A stretch of DNA of 64,000 nucleotides. Source: Actinokineospora auranticolor. GTDB lineage: Bacteria; Actinomycetota; Actinomycetes; Mycobacteriales; Pseudonocardiaceae. Location: the NCBI RefSeq assembly GCF_002934265.1, contig NZ_PTIX01000007.1, positions 186,001 through 250,000 on the forward strand, in the 5' to 3' direction. A model generated the notes under the pieces. It searched no databases, was not told the DNA's origin, and was given only the letters and a program-made list of their open reading frames with translations. Position numbers and translations under genes: made by a program. Of this stretch, positions 46,173 through 56,100 are shown one piece after another. Positions within the stretch are counted from its first letter, which is position 1. Every line of letters begins with the position of its first letter.

Positions 46173-47654
46173 GTGCACGAGCTGACCAACGCGCTGGGGA
46201 TCGGCGCGGCAGTATTGCTCGTGGCGGTGCTCGCGGTCCGGTTCTCGGTCCGCCTCGGCCTGCCCTCGCTGCTGCTGTACCTGGCCCTGGGCTTGGTGAT
46301 CGGCGAGTCCGGGCTCGGCATCGAGTTCTCCAACGCCGAGCTGACCCAGTCCCTCGGTCTGGCCGCGCTCGTGCTCATCCTCGCCGAGGGCGGGCTGACC
46401 ACCCGCTGGCGCGAGGTCAAACCCGCGCTGCTGCCCGGGATCGCACTGTCCACAGTGGCCGTTGTGGTCACCGTCGGCATCACCGGCGCGGGCCTGCACT
46501 GGCTGCTGGGCTTCGAGTGGCGCTACGCGCTGCTGTGGGGCGCGGTGCTCGCCTCGACCGACGCGGCCGCGGTGTTCAGCGTGCTGCGCTCGCTGTCGGT
46601 CAGCAGGCGGCTGGTCGGCTCGCTGGAGCTGGAGAGCGGCATCAACGACGCGCCCAGCTACATCGCCGTGGTGGTGCTCGCCTCCTCCGACAGCGTGGAC
46701 TGGCTGCTGTCGCTGACCGCGCTCTACGAACTCGGCGCGGGTGCGCTCATCGGCCTGGCGCTCGGCTGGCTCGGCGCCCAGGCGCTGCGCCACGCCGCGC
46801 TGCCCGCCACCGGCCTCTACCCGCTGGCCACCGTCGCGGTGTGCGTGCTCGCCTTCGCCTGCGGCCAGGTCGTGCACGCGTCGGGCCTGCTGGCCACCTA
46901 CCTGTCCGCGCTGGTGCTCGGCAACTCCAAGCTGCCGCACCGCTCCGACACGGTCTCCTTCGCCGAGGGGATGGGCTGGCTGGCGCAGATCGGCCTGTTC
47001 GTCCTCTTGGGACTCTTCGCCTCGCCGGACCGGCTGCTCGACGCGCTGGTCCCCGGCCTGGTCGCGGGCGCGGTGCTCACCTTCGTGGCCCGCCCGGTCT
47101 CGGTGCTGATCTCGGTGCTGCCGTTCCGCATGCCATGGCGGGAGCAGGTCTTCCTCTCCTGGGCCGGTTTGCGCGGCGCGGTGCCGATCGTGCTGGCCAT
47201 GATCCCGCTGTCGCAGGGGTTGCCGGGCGCGCAGAAGCTGGTGGACGCGGTCTTCGTCCTGGTGATCGTGCTGACCCTGCTGCAGGGCACCACCCTGGGT
47301 TTCCTGGCCCGGCTGCTCGGGCTCAGCGCGGGCGCCAGCCCGAAGGAGGTCGAGGTCGACGCGGCCACCCTCGACGAACTGGACGCGGAACTGCTCCAGG
47401 TGACCATCCCCGAGGGCTCCAAGCTGCACGGCGTCTACCTCTCCGAGCTGCGCCTGCCGCCGGGCGCCACGGTCAGCCTGGTCGCCCGGGCGGGCGGCGG
47501 GTTCACCCCCGAGTCCACCACCCGGTTGCAGCAGGGCGACCAGATCCTGATCGTCGCCACCCAGCGGGCCAGGGCCGCCACCGAGACCCGCATCCGCGCC
47601 GTCGACCGCGCCGGCCGCTACGCCCGCTGGAAGGGGGTGACGGGGGAGGAGTAG
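46173..47654 (+). CDS. Potassium/sodium-proton antiporter (NhaP2-like, CPA1) with TrkA-C domain
   Basis: A 493-residue antiporter. Helices occupy about residues 8-395. ASTDAAAVFSVLRS and ELESGINDAPSYIAVV carry the conserved acidic residues of the ion path, and SWAGLRGAVPIVLAM is the CPA1 signature near the end of the membrane part. A cytoplasmic TrkA-C-like domain (about 415-475: LDAELLQVTIPEGSKLHG) probably senses a ligand such as a dinucleotide. This layout matches K+/H+ antiporters YcgO/NhaP2. GTG 46173 has GGGAGGTGG upstream; an upstream ATG gives an unlikely extension. Confidence 0.9.
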   Translation: MHELTNALGIGAAVLLVAVLAVRFSVRLGLPSLLLYLALGLVIGESGLGIEFSNAELTQSLGLAALVLILAEGGLTTRWREVKPALLPGIALSTVAVVVTVGITGAGLHWLLGFEWRYALLWGAVLASTDAAAVFSVLRSLSVSRRLVGSLELESGINDAPSYIAVVVLASSDSVDWLLSLTALYELGAGALIGLALGWLGAQALRHAALPATGLYPLATVAVCVLAFACGQVVHASGLLATYLSALVLGNSKLPHRSDTVSFAEGMGWLAQIGLFVLLGLFASPDRLLDALVPGLVAGAVLTFVARPVSVLISVLPFRMPWREQVFLSWAGLRGAVPIVLAMIPLSQGLPGAQKLVDAVFVLVIVLTLLQGTTLGFLARLLGLSAGASPKEVEVDAATLDELDAELLQVTIPEGSKLHGVYLSELRLPPGATVSLVARAGGGFTPESTTRLQQGDQILIVATQRARAATETRIRAVDRAGRYARWKGVTGEE

Positions 47655-47754
47655 CCGCCGGGTCTTGGGGATTCCCGCCCGGGGGTGACGACGCTCTCAT
47701 TCCCCGGGCGCCCACTCGCGTTCGCGGCGGGTCGTCCGCTATGGTTTTCGCCAA

Positions 47755-47840
47755 GGTATTGAGTGCCAGCGCTAAACCCCGGTTTGCTGGCCGGCAACCC
47801 TCCTCCGCGGTGGGGTGCCCCGGGTGAAGACCTGGTCCTC
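47755..47840 (+). promoter_or_regulatory. SAM-IV riboswitch
   Basis: The sequence contains the SAM-IV core I recognise: GAGTGCCAGCGCTAAACCCC, then GGTTTGCTGGCCGGCAACCC, the TCCTCCGCGGTGGGGTGCCC segment and CGGGTGAAGACCTGG. Stems pair GCCAGC with GCTGGC and CCACCGCGG-type bases with GGGGTG. SAM-IV occurs in Actinobacteria and represses sulfur and methionine genes when S-adenosylmethionine is abundant. Downstream, GACC (47829-47832) can pair with GGTC at 47834 or at 47900 next to the ribosome site, giving a possible translational switch. Confidence 0.85.
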
Positions 47841-47909
47841 CCGCGTGGTGCGGGGCGGACAAGCGCGGACCCCTCGAACCCGGGTCCCATGACCTGGAAG
47901 GTCCGTCCC

Positions 47910-49274
47910 GTGACGCTCGCCGTGTCCGCCGTGCCCACCGCCCGCGCCGAGGCCGCCCCGCTGCCGCTGCCCGAGGTGCCGACCGTGGCCGGTGCCCGCC
48001 TGCTCGTCCCGCTGGTCGACGGTACCCGCGTCGGCTACGCCAACCTCGACCACGCGGCCAGCGCGCCCTGCCTCGACACCGTGCGCGACGCCGTGGACGA
48101 GCTGCTGCCCTGGTACGCCAGCGTGCACCGCGGCGCCGGGTTCGCCTCCCAGGTCAGCACCAAGGTCTACGAGCAGGCCCGCGACGTCCTGCGCCGCTTC
48201 GTCGGGGCCCGCCGCACCGACACCGTCGTCTTCACCCGCAACACCACCGACAGCCTCAACCTGCTCGCCCGCGCGGTGCCCAAGGGCACCTCGGTCGTGC
48301 TGTTCGACACCGAGCACCACGCGGCGCTGCTGCCGTGGCGCGGCCCGAACGTGCGCCGCGTCGAGGCGCCCGCCACCGCGGCCGAGACCGTGCCCGCCCT
48401 CGAAGCCGCGCTGCGCCGGTGCCCGGAGGGTCCCCGGCTGGTCGTGCTGACCGGTGCCTCGAACGTGACCGGTGAGCTGTGGCCGGTCGCCGCGCTGGCT
48501 GAGGTCGCGCACCGGTACGGCGCCCGGGTCGTGCTCGACGCCGCGCAGCTCGCGCCGCACCGGCCCGTGCGCATCGGCGAGCTGGGCGTGGACTACGTCG
48601 CGGTGTCCGGCCACAAGCTCTACGCCCCCTTCGGCGGCGGCGCGCTGATCGGCCGCGCCGACTGGCTGCAGGCCGCCGAGGCGTACCTGGTCGGCGGCGG
48701 CGCCACCGCGCAGGTCGTCGACCACGGCGACCGGCTGGGCGTGGCCTGGTCCGCGGTGCCCGAGCGGCACGAGGCCGGGTCCCCGAACGTGGTCGGCGCG
48801 CACGCGCTCGCGGTCGCCTGCGAGACGCTGTCGGCCAACTGGGACGCCGTCGTGCTGCACGAGCGCGCGCTGTTCCGCAGGCTGCGCGCCGGGCTGGCGA
48901 GCGTGCCGGGGCTGCGGGCGCTGAGCCTGTTCGAGGAGGACGGCGACCGCGTCGGGGTGGTCAGCTTCACCGTCGACGGGATCGAGTCGGGGCTGGTCGC
49001 GGCGGTGCTGTCGGCCGAGTACGGGATCGGCGTGCGCGACGGCGCCTTCTGCGCGCACATCGCGACCCGACGCCTGCTGGGCCGCGTCGGCGCGGGGGAG
49101 CAGCGCGCGGTGCGGGTCAGCATCGGGCTGGGGACCACGGCCGAGCACGTCGACCGGGTGGTCGCGGCGCTGCGCACGCTGGTCGCCGACGGTCCGGGTG
49201 TGGCGTACGCGGTCGTCGACGGGCGGTGGGCGCCGGTCGAGGACACCCGTCCGCTGCCGCCGTTCCTGGCCTGA
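47910..49274 (+). CDS. Class V aminotransferase, cysteine-desulfurase-like
   Basis: A 454-residue fold-type I PLP enzyme. It has YANLDHAASAPCLDTVRDAVDE at the N-terminus, FTRNTTDSLNLLARAVP and VVLDAAQLAPHRPV. The PLP lysine lies in VAVSGHKLYAPFGGGALIG. It resembles SufS/CsdA-like and isopenicillin-epimerase-like enzymes. The usual C-terminal active Cys region reads GVRDGAFCAHIATRRLL, supplying a cysteine. SAM-IV control implies a role in sulfur assimilation or cysteine/methionine supply. GTG 47910 has GGAAGG eight bases upstream and is preferred over ATG 47889, which has no ribosome site. Confidence 0.85.
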   Translation: MTLAVSAVPTARAEAAPLPLPEVPTVAGARLLVPLVDGTRVGYANLDHAASAPCLDTVRDAVDELLPWYASVHRGAGFASQVSTKVYEQARDVLRRFVGARRTDTVVFTRNTTDSLNLLARAVPKGTSVVLFDTEHHAALLPWRGPNVRRVEAPATAAETVPALEAALRRCPEGPRLVVLTGASNVTGELWPVAALAEVAHRYGARVVLDAAQLAPHRPVRIGELGVDYVAVSGHKLYAPFGGGALIGRADWLQAAEAYLVGGGATAQVVDHGDRLGVAWSAVPERHEAGSPNVVGAHALAVACETLSANWDAVVLHERALFRRLRAGLASVPGLRALSLFEEDGDRVGVVSFTVDGIESGLVAAVLSAEYGIGVRDGAFCAHIATRRLLGRVGAGEQRAVRVSIGLGTTAEHVDRVVAALRTLVADGPGVAYAVVDGRWAPVEDTRPLPPFLA

Positions 49275-49311
49275 GGTCCGGGCGGGCGCGCCGACCGTGG
49301 ACAATGGCTCG

Positions 49312-49911
49312 GTGAGCACCGAACACGACAGCGGCGGCGACGTCCCGTCCGAGGGCGCCGTGGACACCCCCGGCGAGCAGAAGGCCGCGCTGCCGCGACG
49401 TCGCCTGGTGCTGCTGGTCGCGGCGCTGGTGGTCTACGCGCTGGACCTGGTCACCAAGATCATCGTGGTGGCCACGTTGGAGGGCGAGGCGCCGATCCGG
49501 GTGCTCGGCGGGCTGGTGTACCTGCAGCTGATCCGCAACCCGGGTGCGGCCTGGGGCATGGGCACCGGCATGACCTGGGTGTTCACCCTGGTCGCCGCCG
49601 CCGTCGTGGTCGCCATCATCTGGATCGTGCCCAAGCTCCGGTCGACCGGCTGGGCGCTGGGCCTGGGCCTGGTGCTGGCGGGCGCGCTGGGCAACCTGAC
49701 CGACCGGTTGTTCCGCGCCCCCGGCGTGCTGCACGGCCACGTGGTCGACTTCATCTCGCCGTTCGCGCCGAACGCGGACGTGTTCCCGGTTTTCAACGTC
49801 GCCGACGCGGGCATCTCGGTGGGTGGCGCGCTGATCGTCCTGATGGCGCTGCTCGGCCGCGACTACGACGGCACCGTCACCCGCCGCGCGAAGGAGAAGG
49901 GCGCTTCGTGA
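49312..49911 (+). CDS. lspA: Lipoprotein signal peptidase LspA
   Basis: A 199-residue membrane aspartyl protease that removes signal peptides from prolipoproteins after diacylglyceryl transfer. Four helices are visible, and the two catalytic aspartates lie in [12 protein letters not shown] and [14 protein letters not shown]. The N-terminal 35 residues are a polar extension. GTG 49312 lies six bases after GACAAT (49300-49305), suggesting a leaderless transcript. Stop overlaps the pseudouridine synthase start (GTGA), a conserved gene pair. Confidence 0.93.
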   Translation: MSTEHDSGGDVPSEGAVDTPGEQKAALPRRRLVLLVAALVVYALDLVTKIIVVATLEGEAPIRVLGGLVYLQLIRNPGAAWGMGTGMTWVFTLVAAAVVVAIIWIVPKLRSTGWALGLGLVLAGALGNLTDRLFRAPGVLHGHVVDFISPFAPNADVFPVFNVADAGISVGGALIVLMALLGRDYDGTVTRRAKEKGAS

Positions 49912-50837
49912 GCGAGTCCCGCACCCTCCCCGTCCCCGACGGCCTCGACGGCATGCGCGTCGACGCCGGCCTGTCCAAGCTGCTCGGCCTGTCCCGCACG
50001 GTCGTCGCCGCGATCACCGAGACCGGCGGCGTGCTGGTCGACGGCCGCCCGGCGGGCAAGTCCGACCGGCTGCTGGCGGGCTCCTGGCTGGAGGTGACCC
50101 TGCCCGAGCCGGAGCGCCCGGTCGAGGTCCGCGCGATCCGCGTGGAGGGCATGGAGATCCTGCACGAGGACGACGACGTCGTCGTGGTCGACAAGCCGGT
50201 CGGCGTCGCGGCCCACCCCAGCCCCGGCTGGAGCGGCACCACCGTCATCGGCGGCTTGGCGGCCGCGGGCATCCGCGTCTCCACCTCGGGCGCCGCCGAA
50301 CGCCAAGGCGTGGTCCACCGACTGGACGTCGGCACCACGGGCGTGATGGTGGTGGCCAAGAGCGAACACGCCTACACGGTCCTCAAGCGCGCCTTCAAGG
50401 AGCGCACGGTCGAGAAGCGCTACCACGCCCTCGTCCAAGGCCACCCCGACCCGAGCGTCGGGACGATCGACGCGCCGATCGACCGCCACCCCCGCCACGA
50501 CTACCGGTGGGCCGTGGTGGCAGGCGGAAAACCCAGCATCACCCACTACGAAACCATCGAGGCCTTCCGCGCGGCGTCGCTGCTGGACGTGAAGCTGGAA
50601 ACCGGCCGCACCCACCAGATCCGCGTCCACTTCTCGGCCCTGCGGCACCCCTGCGTAGGAGACCTCACGTATGGCGCCGACCCGGCCCTGGCCAAGCGCC
50701 TCGGCCTGAGCCGCCAGTGGCTGCACGCCCGGACCCTCGGCTTCCACCACCCGGCGGACGGGACGTGGGTCGAGTTCACGAGCGAATACCCGCCGGACCT
50801 CGCCTCGGCGTTGGGTGTGCTGGAAGCGGACTACTGA
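49908..50837 (+). CDS. RluA/RluD-family 23S rRNA pseudouridine synthase
   Basis: A 309-residue protein. The N-terminal S4 RNA-binding domain ([21 protein letters not shown]) is followed by the catalytic domain. The catalytic Asp lies in [18 protein letters not shown] (about 138-155), and the C-terminal motif is [16 protein letters not shown]. Placement directly after lspA is the usual place for the RluD-like enzyme that modifies helix 69 of 23S rRNA, but the exact target uridine is inferred. Codons become less uniform in its last third. Confidence 0.9.
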   Translation: MSESRTLPVPDGLDGMRVDAGLSKLLGLSRTVVAAITETGGVLVDGRPAGKSDRLLAGSWLEVTLPEPERPVEVRAIRVEGMEILHEDDDVVVVDKPVGVAAHPSPGWSGTTVIGGLAAAGIRVSTSGAAERQGVVHRLDVGTTGVMVVAKSEHAYTVLKRAFKERTVEKRYHALVQGHPDPSVGTIDAPIDRHPRHDYRWAVVAGGKPSITHYETIEAFRAASLLDVKLETGRTHQIRVHFSALRHPCVGDLTYGADPALAKRLGLSRQWLHARTLGFHHPADGTWVEFTSEYPPDLASALGVLEADY

Positions 50838-51041
50838 TCACGGTTTCTCCTCGACGTCCGTGGAGTCGGAGTCCGATTCACCTTCGGAGCGCTTCAACTC
50901 CACGGACAGTTCGAGCAACCGCCCGGCTCGCGCGGTGAGCTTCATACTTGTGACATCCCTCGACCGCGCGGCGCGAACCAGCAACAGGGCAGTCGCGAGT
51001 ACGGCTAGGACCACGATGAGCACCGTGTAGGACCAACTCAA
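50838..51041 (-). CDS. Small single-helix membrane protein
   Basis: A 67-residue protein beginning at TTG 51041. One transmembrane helix (YTVLIVVLAVLATALLLV, about 4-21) is followed by a basic segment (RAARSRD) and an acidic Ser/Asp/Glu tail. The frame extends to 51119, but those codons (ATA, ACT, GAA, CAA, GGT) lack the local third-position bias, whereas codons after TTG 51041 have it. GGAG lies about seven bases upstream. Function unknown. It is convergent and directly adjacent to the pseudouridine synthase stop. Confidence 0.5.
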   Translation of the reverse strand: MSWSYTVLIVVLAVLATALLLVRAARSRDVTSMKLTARAGRLLELSVELKRSEGESDSDSTDVEEKP

Positions 51042-51298
51042 GGCACAGCTCCGCCGAGTAGAGCCGGTCCGAGTCTGCCCAGCCGTAGCGAAACCACCTT
51101 GTTCAGTTATCGGCACCAATCAATGGTGCCGTGGGTGCTCCCAAATGAGGTCGACGGGCTCTAACTCGGCTGCGCCGGGCGATCCCTTCGAGTGAGGAGG
51201 GCAGCGCAGAACCTGTTGACCCAGCACGGTGATCTTAGACTGCTCGGGGCAGATGGGGTAGTGAGTCGGGCGAGCCGGGGCGGTGCGTTACCAATCCG
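51042..51298 (-). other. Intergenic region without gene
   Basis: These 257 bases are less GC-rich than the genes around them. I see no convincing frame, hairpin or promoter. It must hold the promoter of the small membrane protein gene. Confidence 0.5.
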
Positions 51299-52339
51299 TC
51301 AGTTCTCGACGGTCCAGGTCAGCGTCAGGGCTTCCTCGTCCGGTCGCGGGCTCCACCGCACCGACGTGATCTGCACGTTCTCCGGCACCACGTAAACCGT
51401 GTGCCCACCCGCGGTCTCCCCGGGCTGCACGCCGATCCGGTGCGGCGGCCGCGACGACAGCGACACCGGGGCCTTCGAGATCGTCTCCCCCGCGGGGGTC
51501 GCCAGGACCAGGTACAGGTCCGGCAGCGTCGAGAACGGCACCGCGCCGCGGTTCGTCAGTTCCGTGTGCACCACGATCGACCGCTCACCCGGCTGCAACC
51601 GGTAGCCCGCCGCCGTGAACAGGTAGTCCGCCGGGTCCACGACCTCCACCAGCTGGATGGCCAACCGCTCGCCCTCCAGGCCGTTGGTCTCCAGGGTCGC
51701 GCCGACGCGGCCCTGGCGCTGGGCCGCGGGCTGGGTCCGGTCCATCGACCCGGCCAGGGGGGACTGCTGGTCGCCGCGCGCCCAGCTCGACGACTGCGGC
51801 GGGCCCCAGGTGTTGATCGGCTCGGACACCGGGACCGGCTGGCTCGGCGGACCCGCCTGCACCGGGGTCGGCATGCTCGGCGGACCGACCGGCGCCGGGA
51901 ACGGGGTGCTCGGCGGGCCCGTGCGCACCGGGCCGCTGTGGTGCGCGTAGTTGGGCGGCGGCACGTACTGCGGGATCGGCTGCTGCACCTGCTGCACCTG
52001 CTGCACCTGCTGCGGCGGCTGGTAGGGCGGGTACCCCTGCTGCGGTTGCTGCTGCTGGTAGTACGGCTGCGGCGCCATCCGCGCCAGCGCCGCCCGCAAA
52101 CCGTTCGGGTCGCACTCCACGCCGACGAGCAGGGGCAGGCCGGAGCCGGAGAGCGCGACCAGGCGCGAGGCCACCTCGCGGGGGTCCATGCCCAACCGCG
52201 CGGCGATCTCGTGCACCGCGGCCCTGCCCATGTCGGCCACCACACCGAGCAGGCGGGCATCCACCGGATCCGTCACGACCACGGACGGTACCCGGTCGCC
52301 CCCGCCCCCGCCCCGGAAGCCGGGTTCGCCGCGGGTCAC
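51299..52339 (-). CDS. Protein with N-terminal winged-helix and C-terminal beta domain
   Basis: A 346-residue protein. Residues about 20-85 look like an AsnC/Lrp-type helix-turn-helix (PVDARLLGVVADMGRAAVHEIAARLGMDPREVASRLVAL). Residues 88-215 are a Gln/Pro/Tyr-rich disordered spacer (QQVQQVQQVQQPIPQ). The C-terminal 125 residues form a DUF4352-like beta sandwich (LAIQLVEVVDPADYLF, IVVHTELTNRGAVPF, YLVLATPAGETI). No membrane segment is visible. Combining a DNA-binding-like domain with an extracytoplasmic-type sandwich is unusual. GTG 52339 is the longest start; GTG 52276 (VTDPVDARLLG) may be the true one. Function unknown. Confidence 0.7.
   Translation of the reverse strand: MTRGEPGFRGGGGGDRVPSVVVTDPVDARLLGVVADMGRAAVHEIAARLGMDPREVASRLVALSGSGLPLLVGVECDPNGLRAALARMAPQPYYQQQQPQQGYPPYQPPQQVQQVQQVQQPIPQYVPPPNYAHHSGPVRTGPPSTPFPAPVGPPSMPTPVQAGPPSQPVPVSEPINTWGPPQSSSWARGDQQSPLAGSMDRTQPAAQRQGRVGATLETNGLEGERLAIQLVEVVDPADYLFTAAGYRLQPGERSIVVHTELTNRGAVPFSTLPDLYLVLATPAGETISKAPVSLSSRPPHRIGVQPGETAGGHTVYVVPENVQITSVRWSPRPDEEALTLTWTVEN
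51980..52015 (-). repeat. Four 9-base tandem repeats coding QQV/QQ
   Basis: TGCTGCACC and close variants recur with a 9-base period on the plus strand. They encode the VQQVQQVQQ run of the winged-helix protein. Confidence 0.75.
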
Positions 52340-52373
52340 GGTTGGCGATCTTGAGCGGTCGGTGATCGGCTGG

Positions 52374-53009
52374 TCACACCGGGGTGTCGTCGAGCACCGC
52401 CGGGTGCCTCGGGTCGTCGACCCGGACGCCGGTGTCCGCCGAGTGCAATGGGCGCACCTCGGCGTCGTACCTGGCGAACGCGGGCAGCGCCCAGTGCTCC
52501 CCGACGGGCAGCCGCCGGGCCAGCGCGGGCGCCGAGAGCCACAGGTGCGCCGACAGCTCGTGCGGCAGCCCCCGGCCCAGCAGCAGCTCCCCGTCGACCA
52601 GCAGCACCCCGCCCGCGCCGACCGCGGTGTAGTCCGCCCGGCTCGCCCGGTCCGCCGCCGCGTCCCAGTACGTGGTCAGCACCTTCCCCGACCCGCCCGG
52701 CCCGAGCGGGTCCAGCGCCTCCCGGCGCAGCGCCCCCTCGTCCAGCCACAGCTCGTACCGCGCGTCCGGGTCCGCCCGGCCGCGCTCGAACCGCAGCGAC
52801 GCGGGCCGCAGGTAGTCCGCCGCCGACACCCGGACCACCGGCCGCCCCAGCACCCGCAGCCGCTCGCCGACCGCGTCGGCCAGCGCCCCGACCCCGCTCG
52901 GCGGCGCCCCGTCGAGCAGCACCCGGGTCCACCCGGCGCGGTCGCGCGCGTCGACGGTCGCGGTCAGCTCATCGGCCAACACGTCCGGTGACACCGGCCG
53001 GAATCTCAT
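52374..53009 (-). CDS. Uridine kinase-like protein with degenerate P-loop
   Basis: A 211-residue protein related to actinobacterial 'uridine kinase' proteins: RVLLDGAPPSGVGALADAV, RVSAADYLRPASLRFERGRADPDARYELWLDEGAL and the C-terminal GEHWALPAFARYDAE and DDPRHPAV. The Walker A lysine is missing: the expected GxxxxGK[ST] reads GAPPSGVGALA, so ordinary ATP binding is doubtful. An ideal ribosome site (GAGGAGG) precedes ATG 53009. It is divergent from dnaE. Whether it retains kinase activity is unknown. Confidence 0.8.
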   Translation of the reverse strand: MRFRPVSPDVLADELTATVDARDRAGWTRVLLDGAPPSGVGALADAVGERLRVLGRPVVRVSAADYLRPASLRFERGRADPDARYELWLDEGALRREALDPLGPGGSGKVLTTYWDAAADRASRADYTAVGAGGVLLVDGELLLGRGLPHELSAHLWLSAPALARRLPVGEHWALPAFARYDAEVRPLHSADTGVRVDDPRHPAVLDDTPV

Positions 53010-53033
53010 CGTCCTCCTCGGTCCGCGACTGGG

Positions 53034-53041
53034 GTTATAAT
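53034..53041. promoter_or_regulatory. Possible -10 element between uridine kinase and dnaE
   Basis: TATAAT (53036-53041, plus) reads TATAAC on the minus strand at 53039-53034, 25 bases before the uridine-kinase ATG. It stands out in an otherwise GC-rich divergent region, but no clear -35 accompanies it on either strand. Confidence 0.35.
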
Positions 53042-53157
53042 CTCGCGGTTTCGGCGTTTTCCCTGTAATGCCAAGACATCCGCCACCGCAGCATGACACC
53101 CGGCGCGTCGCGCACCCGCTGCCGGACCTGAACGGCCGGGGTCGCTAGGGTGTCGTC

Positions 53158-56100
53158 GTGGCTGACTCCTTCGCTCACCTCCACGTGCACACCGAGTACT
53201 CGATGCTCGACGGAGCGGCGAAGCTCAAGGACATGTTCGCCGAGTGCGAGCGGCTCGGCATGACGTCCGTGGCGATCACCGACCACGGCCACACCAACGG
53301 CATCTACGACTTCTTCCGCCAGGCCAAGGGCGCGGGCATCAAGCCCGTCCTGGGCATCGAGGCCTACATCGCGCCCGCGTCCCGGTTCAGCAAGGAGCGC
53401 GTGCGCTGGGGCGACCCGGGCCAGAAGAGCGACGACATCTCCGGCTCCGGCGCGTACACCCACCAGACGATCTGGGCGCGCAACGAGACCGGCCTGCGCA
53501 ACCTGATGAAGCTGTCCAGCCTGGCCTCCATGGAGGGCCAGCTCGGCAAGTGGCCGCGGATGGACCAGGAGCTGATCGCCGAGCACGCCGAGGGCCTGAT
53601 GGCCACCACCGGCTGCCCGTCGGGGGACGTGCAGACCCGGCTGCGCCTCGGCCAGGACCAGGAGGCGCTGGAGGCCGCCGCGGTCTGGCAGGAGATCTAC
53701 GGCAAGGACCACTTCTACGTCGAGCTGATGGACCACGGCATCGAGATCGAGAGCCGGGTCCGCGGCGGGCTGGTCGACGTCGCCCGCAAGCTGGACATCC
53801 CGTTCGTGGTCACCAACGACTCGCACTACACCTTCAAGGACGAGCGCGAGTCGCACGACGCGCTGCTGTGCGTGCAGACCGGCAAGACCCTGCAGGACCC
53901 GACCCGGTTCAAGTTCGACGGCGACGGCTACTACCTCAAGTCCCCCGACGAGATGCGCGCGGTCGACGCCTCCGACCCGTGGCAGGAGGGCTGCCGCAAC
54001 ACCCTGCTGATCGCCGAGAAGGTCGACACGGCGGGGATGTTCGAGTTCCGCAACCTGATGCCGCGCTTCCCGATCCCCGACGGCAAGACCGAGGACGAGT
54101 ACTTCCGCGAGCAGGTCTGGGAGGGCATGCGGCGGCGCTTCCCCGGCGGTGTGGACGAGGTGCACACCCAGCAGGTCGAGTTCGAGATCGGCGTCATCCT
54201 GCAGATGGGCTTCCCGGCCTACTTCCTGGTGGTCGCCGACCTGATCCAGTGGGCGAAGAACAACGGTATCCGGGTGGGCCCCGGCCGCGGCTCGGCCGCG
54301 GGCGCGCTCATCGCCTACGCGATGGGCATCACCGACCTCGACCCGCTGGCCCACGGGCTGATCTTCGAGCGGTTCCTCAACCCGGACCGGGTCAGCCCCC
54401 CCGACATCGACATCGACTTCGACGAGCGCCGCCGCGGCGACGTCATCCGCTACACCACCGAGAAGTGGGGCGCGGACAAGGTCGCCCAGGTGATCACCTT
54501 CGGCACGATCAAGGCCAAGGCGGCGATCAAGGACTCCGCCCGGGTGCTGTTCGGCCAGCCCGGCTACGCCATCGCCGACCGGATCTCCAAGGCGTACCCG
54601 CCCGCGGTCATGGCCAAGGACATCCCGCTCAACGGCCTGTTCGACCCGCAGCACAAGCGCTACGCGGAGGCCACCGAGATCCGCGAGCTGTACAACTCGG
54701 ACCCGCAGGTCAAGGAGATCATCGACACCGGCCGCGGGCTGGAGGGCCTGATCCGCAACGCGGGCGTGCACGCCTGCGCGGTCATCCTCTCCGCCGAGCC
54801 GCTGATGGACACCATCCCGCTGTGGAAGCGGCCGCAGGACGGCTCGATCATCACCCAGTTCGACTACCCGACCTGCGAGTCGCTGGGCCTGCTGAAGATG
54901 GACTTCCTGGGGCTGCGCAACCTCACGGTCATCGACGACGCGCTGCGCAACATCGAGCGCAACGGCAAACCGGTGCCGGACCTGGAGACCCTGGGGCTCG
55001 ACGACAAGGCCACCTACGAGCTGCTCTCGCGCGGCGACACGCTCGGGGTGTTCCAGCTCGACGGCGGCCCCATGCGCGACCTGCTGCGCCTCATGCGCCC
55101 CGACAACTTCGAGGACATCTCCGCGGTCGGCGCCCTCTACCGGCCGGGCCCGATGGGCGCCAAGTCGCACACGAACTACGCGCTGCGCAAGAACAAGCAG
55201 CAGGACATCACGCCGATCCACCCGGCGCTGGCCGAGGCGCTGGAGGACATCCTCGGCACGACCTACGGCCTGATCGTCTACCAGGAGCAGGTCATGGCGA
55301 TCGCGCAGAAGCTGGCGGGCTACACGCTCGGCCAAGCGGACCTGCTGCGCCGGGCCATGGGCAAGAAGAAGAAGGAAGTGCTGGACGCGGAGTACGTCAA
55401 CTTCGCGGCGGGCATGGAGCGCAACGGCTACCCCAAGGACGCCGTCAAGACCCTGTGGGACATCCTGGTCCCGTTCGCCGACTACGCGTTCAACAAGGCG
55501 CACTCGGCCGCGTACGGGCTGGTGTCCTACTGGACCGCGTACCTCAAGGCGAACTACCCCGCCGAGTACATGGCCGGTCTGCTCACCAGTGTCCGCGACG
55601 ACAAGGACAAGGCCGCGGTCTACCTGTCCGAGTGCCGCAAGATGGGCATCACGGTGCTCCCGCCGGACGTCAACGAGTCCGAGAAGGAGTTCGCCCCGGT
55701 CGGCCAGGACATCCGCTTCGGCCTCGGCGCGATCCGCAACGTCGGCGCGAACGTGGTCGACTCGATCATCAAGTCCCGCGTGGAGAAGGGCGACTTCGCC
55801 GACTTCTCCGACTTCCTGCGCAAGGTCGACGCGTCGGCGTGCAACAAGAAGGTCGTGGAATCCCTGATCAAGGCGGGGGCATTCGACTCGCTCAAGCACC
55901 CGCGCAAGGGCCTGTTCCTCATCCACACCGACGCCATCGACGCGATCATGGAGACCAAGAAGGCGGAGGCGATCGGGCAGTTCGACCTGTTCGGCTCCGG
56001 CAGTTCGGACGACGCGGCCGACGTCTCCAGCGTGTTCGACGTGCGCGTGCCCGACGACCTGTGGGAGACCAAGCACCAGCTCGCGCTGGAGCGGGAGATG

